Below, piece by piece: positions 21,411 through 23,852 of a stretch of 23,852 nucleotides of DNA (positions are counted from its first letter, which is position 1; the number at the start of each line of letters is the position of its first letter). Origin of the DNA: DASSWG01 sp041689995. Its GTDB lineage: Bacteria > Bacteroidota > Bacteroidia > Flavobacteriales > Flavobacteriaceae. Where the stretch lies: assembly GCA_041689995.1 (NCBI GenBank), contig JBDNFD010000031.1, forward strand, positions 1 through 23,852, written 5' to 3'. Both the position numbers and the translations under genes were made by a program. The notes below the pieces were generated by a model, which saw only the letters and a program-made list of their open reading frames with translations, was not told the DNA's origin and did no database searches.

Positions 21411-23258
21411 ATGTGTGGAATTGTAGGGTATATCGGTCATCGACAAGCTTATCCAATTATTTTGAAAGGCTTGCAACGCTTGGAATATCGTGGTTACGAC
21501 AGCGCAGGGATTGCGTTATATGACGAAGGAAAATTGAAAATTTGCAAAACCAAAGGAAAAGTCCAGGATCTTTTAAAGAAATGCGAAAATGGAATTTCCA
21601 CCTCTGGAACCGTGGGAATTGGTCACACCCGCTGGGCAACCCACGGAGTTCCCAACGACGTGAATTCGCACCCACATTGTTCAAATTCAGGGAATATTGC
21701 AATCATACATAATGGCATCATTGAAAACTACGATGCGCTCAAAAAAGAACTTACCCAACGTGGATATACATTTACCTCCGACACCGATACCGAAGTTTTG
21801 GTCAATTTAATTGAAGATGTGAAAACCAAGGAAAACGTGAAATTGGGTAAAGCCGTTCAAATAGCGCTCAACCAAACTGTCGGCGCTTATGCCATTGCGG
21901 TTTTCGACAAGGAAAAACCCGATGAAATCGTAGTTGCCCGGTTGGGAAGTCCGTTGGCAATTGGAGTTGGTGAAGATGAATATTTTATCGCTTCCGATGC
22001 TTCGCCATTTATTGAATATACCAAAAACGCCATTTATTTGGAAGATGGGGAAATGGCGGTCGTAAGACGAAATAAAGGGGTGAAAGTTCGTAAAATACAC
22101 GATGATTCCTTAGTGGATCCTTATTTACAGGAACTCCAACTCAATCTGGAGCAAATAGAAAAAGACGGATTCGAGCATTTTATGCTGAAAGAAATATACG
22201 AACAACCCGATGCGATTACCGATACCTACCGAGGAAGGATGTTGGTGGACCGAGGAATTATTCGCATGTCTGGGGTCGATGACCATCTGGAAAAATTTTT
22301 GAATGCAAAACGAATATTGATCGTGGCTTGTGGAACCTCATGGCACGCGGGACTCGTGGCCGAATATATTTTTGAAGACTTGGCGCGAATTCCCGTTGAA
22401 GTGGAATATGCCTCGGAATTTCGGTACAGAAATCCGGTTATTTATTCCGACGATGTGGTCATTGCAATTTCTCAAAGTGGGGAAACCGCCGATACCATGG
22501 CCGCAATTAAATTGGCGAAAAAACATGGAGCTTTTGTTTTTGGGGTTTGCAACGTGGTAGGTTCTTCAATTTCAAGGGAAACCGATGCGGGCGCATATAC
22601 ACATGCCGGCCCAGAAATTGGCGTCGCTTCCACCAAAGCTTTCACCACACAAATCACCGTTTTAAGTTTGATTGCCTTAAAATTGGCCAAAGCAAAAGGC
22701 GCGATTTCCCAAACTGATTTTCATTATCATTTGCAAGAACTAGCCCTTATTCCAGAAAAAGTAAGGCGTGCGCTAGATTCTAATGAACACATAAAGAAGG
22801 TGGCCGAAAAATATAAAGATACTGCCAACTTTTTGTATTTGGGAAGAGGTTTCAATTTTCCCGTGGCCCTGGAAGGCGCTCTAAAATTGAAAGAGATTTC
22901 CTATATCCATGCCGAGGGTTATCCTGCTGCCGAAATGAAACATGGTCCAATTGCGCTTATCGATGAGCAAATGCCCGTGGTGGTAATTGCCACTAAAAAA
23001 GGCCATTATGAAAAGGTTGTAAGCAATATTCAGGAAATAAAAGCCCGAAGCGGACGAATTATCGGCATTGTTACCGAAGGTGATGAGAACGTTCGAGAAA
23101 TGGCGGATTATGTTATTGAAGTTCCAGATACCTCCGAATTTTTAACGCCTTTGCTTACCACCATTCCGTTGCAATTACTTTCTTATCATATTGCCGTGAT
23201 GTTGGGTAGAAACGTGGATCAACCGCGTAATTTGGCGAAGTCGGTGACGGTGGAATAG
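21411..23258 (+). CDS. glmS: Glutamine-fructose-6-phosphate aminotransferase (isomerizing)
   Basis: A 615-residue cytoplasmic enzyme that makes glucosamine-6-phosphate from fructose-6-phosphate and glutamine, the entry step for peptidoglycan and lipopolysaccharide amino sugars. Cys2 is the glutaminase nucleophile (MCGIVGYIG). The GHTRWATHG and HNGIIENY segments complete the Ntn domain. Two SIS sugar-isomerase domains follow, with CGTSWHAG, SQSGETADT and EGYPAAEMKHGPIALID. The C-terminus KSVTVE is the conserved active-site tail. It is the last gene of the operon. The 2-nt gap before it leaves no room for a glmS ribozyme, and a strong terminator follows. Confidence 0.97.
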   Translation: MCGIVGYIGHRQAYPIILKGLQRLEYRGYDSAGIALYDEGKLKICKTKGKVQDLLKKCENGISTSGTVGIGHTRWATHGVPNDVNSHPHCSNSGNIAIIHNGIIENYDALKKELTQRGYTFTSDTDTEVLVNLIEDVKTKENVKLGKAVQIALNQTVGAYAIAVFDKEKPDEIVVARLGSPLAIGVGEDEYFIASDASPFIEYTKNAIYLEDGEMAVVRRNKGVKVRKIHDDSLVDPYLQELQLNLEQIEKDGFEHFMLKEIYEQPDAITDTYRGRMLVDRGIIRMSGVDDHLEKFLNAKRILIVACGTSWHAGLVAEYIFEDLARIPVEVEYASEFRYRNPVIYSDDVVIAISQSGETADTMAAIKLAKKHGAFVFGVCNVVGSSISRETDAGAYTHAGPEIGVASTKAFTTQITVLSLIALKLAKAKGAISQTDFHYHLQELALIPEKVRRALDSNEHIKKVAEKYKDTANFLYLGRGFNFPVALEGALKLKEISYIHAEGYPAAEMKHGPIALIDEQMPVVVIATKKGHYEKVVSNIQEIKARSGRIIGIVTEGDENVREMADYVIEVPDTSEFLTPLLTTIPLQLLSYHIAVMLGRNVDQPRNLAKSVTVE

Positions 23259-23290
23259 AAAATAGATATTAAACAATATTCAAAGAAAGG

Positions 23291-23325
23291 ATGGACCTCT
23301 GAATTTTATTCGGAAGTCCATTTTT
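23291..23325 (+). terminator. Rho-independent terminator of the glmS operon
   Basis: A long hairpin with ATGGAC (23291-23296) pairing with GTCCAT (23316-23321). It continues inward past one C-A mismatch through T-A, C-G, T-G, and GAAT/ATTC to a TTT loop. It is followed by five T residues, 32 nt after the glmS stop. Confidence 0.8.
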
Positions 23326-23662
23326 AATTCCGTTTATCCTTAATAGCTCAGTTATTCGGTTAATCGGGAAACTGGTAAATTGGTTAAGCAATTCCACAGT
23401 TAAACGGTTAAACAATTAAACGGTTTTAATACTCGTTCGAGAGTTCCAATTTTTTAAAAATCCTGATTAAAATATCTTCCGAATTGAATCTTCTACATTA
23501 TCTAAACTAGAAGACGTGATTTTGTGGGACCTTCTCCAGAATTTCCAATCTTAATTGAAACAATAAATATACATAAGTTTCACAATATCGATATTTTTAA
23601 AATTTGAAAATAGATTTAGTTCAACTATGGTTTTTTGCCAGCTATTCTATTTTAATAATAAA
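23326..23662. other. Intergenic region after glmS
   Basis: No gene was found. The left part has imperfect GGTTAA-type repeats around an 8-bp tandem array at 23400-23423. The rest is AT-rich and shows nothing recognisable up to the inverted-repeat element at 23663. Confidence 0.5.
23400..23423. repeat. Tandem 8-bp repeats TTAAACGG/TTAAACAA/TTAAACGG
   Basis: Three contiguous 8-mers differ only in their last two bases. Looser copies (GGTTAATCGG, TTGGTTAAGCAATT) precede them from about 23358. This looks like a decayed short tandem repeat, possibly expanded by slippage. Confidence 0.55.
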
Positions 23663-23851
23663 GGCTCTATTCTAATTTACGATTGATATTATATTTTTTG
23701 TCTAACTATCTAAAAATAAGATACTTTGTCGTGAATATTTTCAAAAAACCTTGATGTTTTTCTAAAACCGCTGGTTTAAAATGTAAAAAACTCTTGTAAG
23801 TACCGATTTCATTGATGTTTTGGTCTATCACTCTTATATTAGAATAGAGCC
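23663..23851. mobile_element. MITE-like element or IS remnant with 14-bp terminal inverted repeats
   Basis: GGCTCTATTCTAAT (23663-23676) and ATTAGAATAGAGCC (23838-23851) are perfect inverted repeats, 14 of 14, bounding 189 AT-rich bases. The ends begin GGCTCT, which resembles what I recall of ISL3-family insertion-sequence ends. No transposase is present. A target duplication cannot be checked because the window stops one base past the right repeat. It could also be a chance or structural palindrome. Confidence 0.4.
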
Positions 23852-23852
23852 A

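Noticed and set aside
23340..23400. tRNA-like stretch TAGCTCAGTTATTCGGTTA
   Set aside because: It resembles a tRNA D-arm, but no acceptor stem, anticodon arm or GGTTCGA-type T-arm can be drawn around it.
23706..23852. Open minus-strand frame of 48 codons entering from the right edge
   Set aside because: It is AT-rich with no recognisable motif, and it contains the right inverted repeat, so it is more likely noncoding. The neighbouring sequence would be needed to decide.

Overview
The window looks like a chromosomal segment of a member of the Flavobacteriaceae (Bacteroidota). The base composition is AT-rich. Candidate promoters carry the Bacteroidota -7 motif TAnnTTTG instead of TATAAT, and start codons have no Shine-Dalgarno sequence. 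One protein ends in a type IX secretion (T9SS) sorting domain. Several lipoproteins have Bacteroidota-type N-termini, and the DUF4270/GlmS and PanC/PanD blocks are typical of the group. I cannot name a genus from this sequence.

Left third (1-9150), all genes on the minus strand: a likely two-gene unit of a diheme SO2930-type cytochrome lipoprotein followed by a T9SS-secreted VCBS/FG-GAP + ASPIC/UnbV protein; a lipoprotein prolyl oligopeptidase; aspartate-semialdehyde dehydrogenase (asd); the MscL channel with a clear terminator; and a GNAT acyltransferase fused to a nitrilase-like amidohydrolase. Most have their own TAnnTTTG element.

Middle (9150-14175): a short single-stranded DNA-binding protein flanked by helically phased AAACG repeats and a strong terminator; anmK and an acyl-CoA dehydrogenase transcribed divergently; a ferritin; and a coupled pair formed by a 52-residue YqaE/Pmp3 membrane protein, easily overlooked, and lipB, with a TGATG stop/start overlap.

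Right part (14175-23258): two divergent operons meet at about 18904-19027. Leftward run panC, panD, a UPF0104/LPG-synthase-type membrane protein (GTG start), an alpha/beta-hydrolase-like secreted protein and radA, with gaps of 9, 7, 39 and 3 nt. Rightward run a glycogen-synthase-like half protein, a DUF4270 lipoprotein (4-nt overlap) and glmS (2-nt gap), closed by a long hairpin terminator. Two of these proteins look like pseudoenzymes. The GT5-like protein lacks the K-x-G-G loop and the whole C-terminal Rossmann domain. The hydrolase lacks the G-x-S-x-G serine.

The last 600 bases have no convincing gene. They hold the glmS terminator, 8-bp tandem repeats, and a 189-bp segment bounded by a perfect 14-bp inverted repeat, which resembles a MITE or IS remnant. 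No rRNA, tRNA, CRISPR array, phage or complete insertion sequence was seen. Most of the window is housekeeping. The best leads are the GT5-like/DUF4270/GlmS operon, the two probable pseudoenzymes and the small repeat structures.
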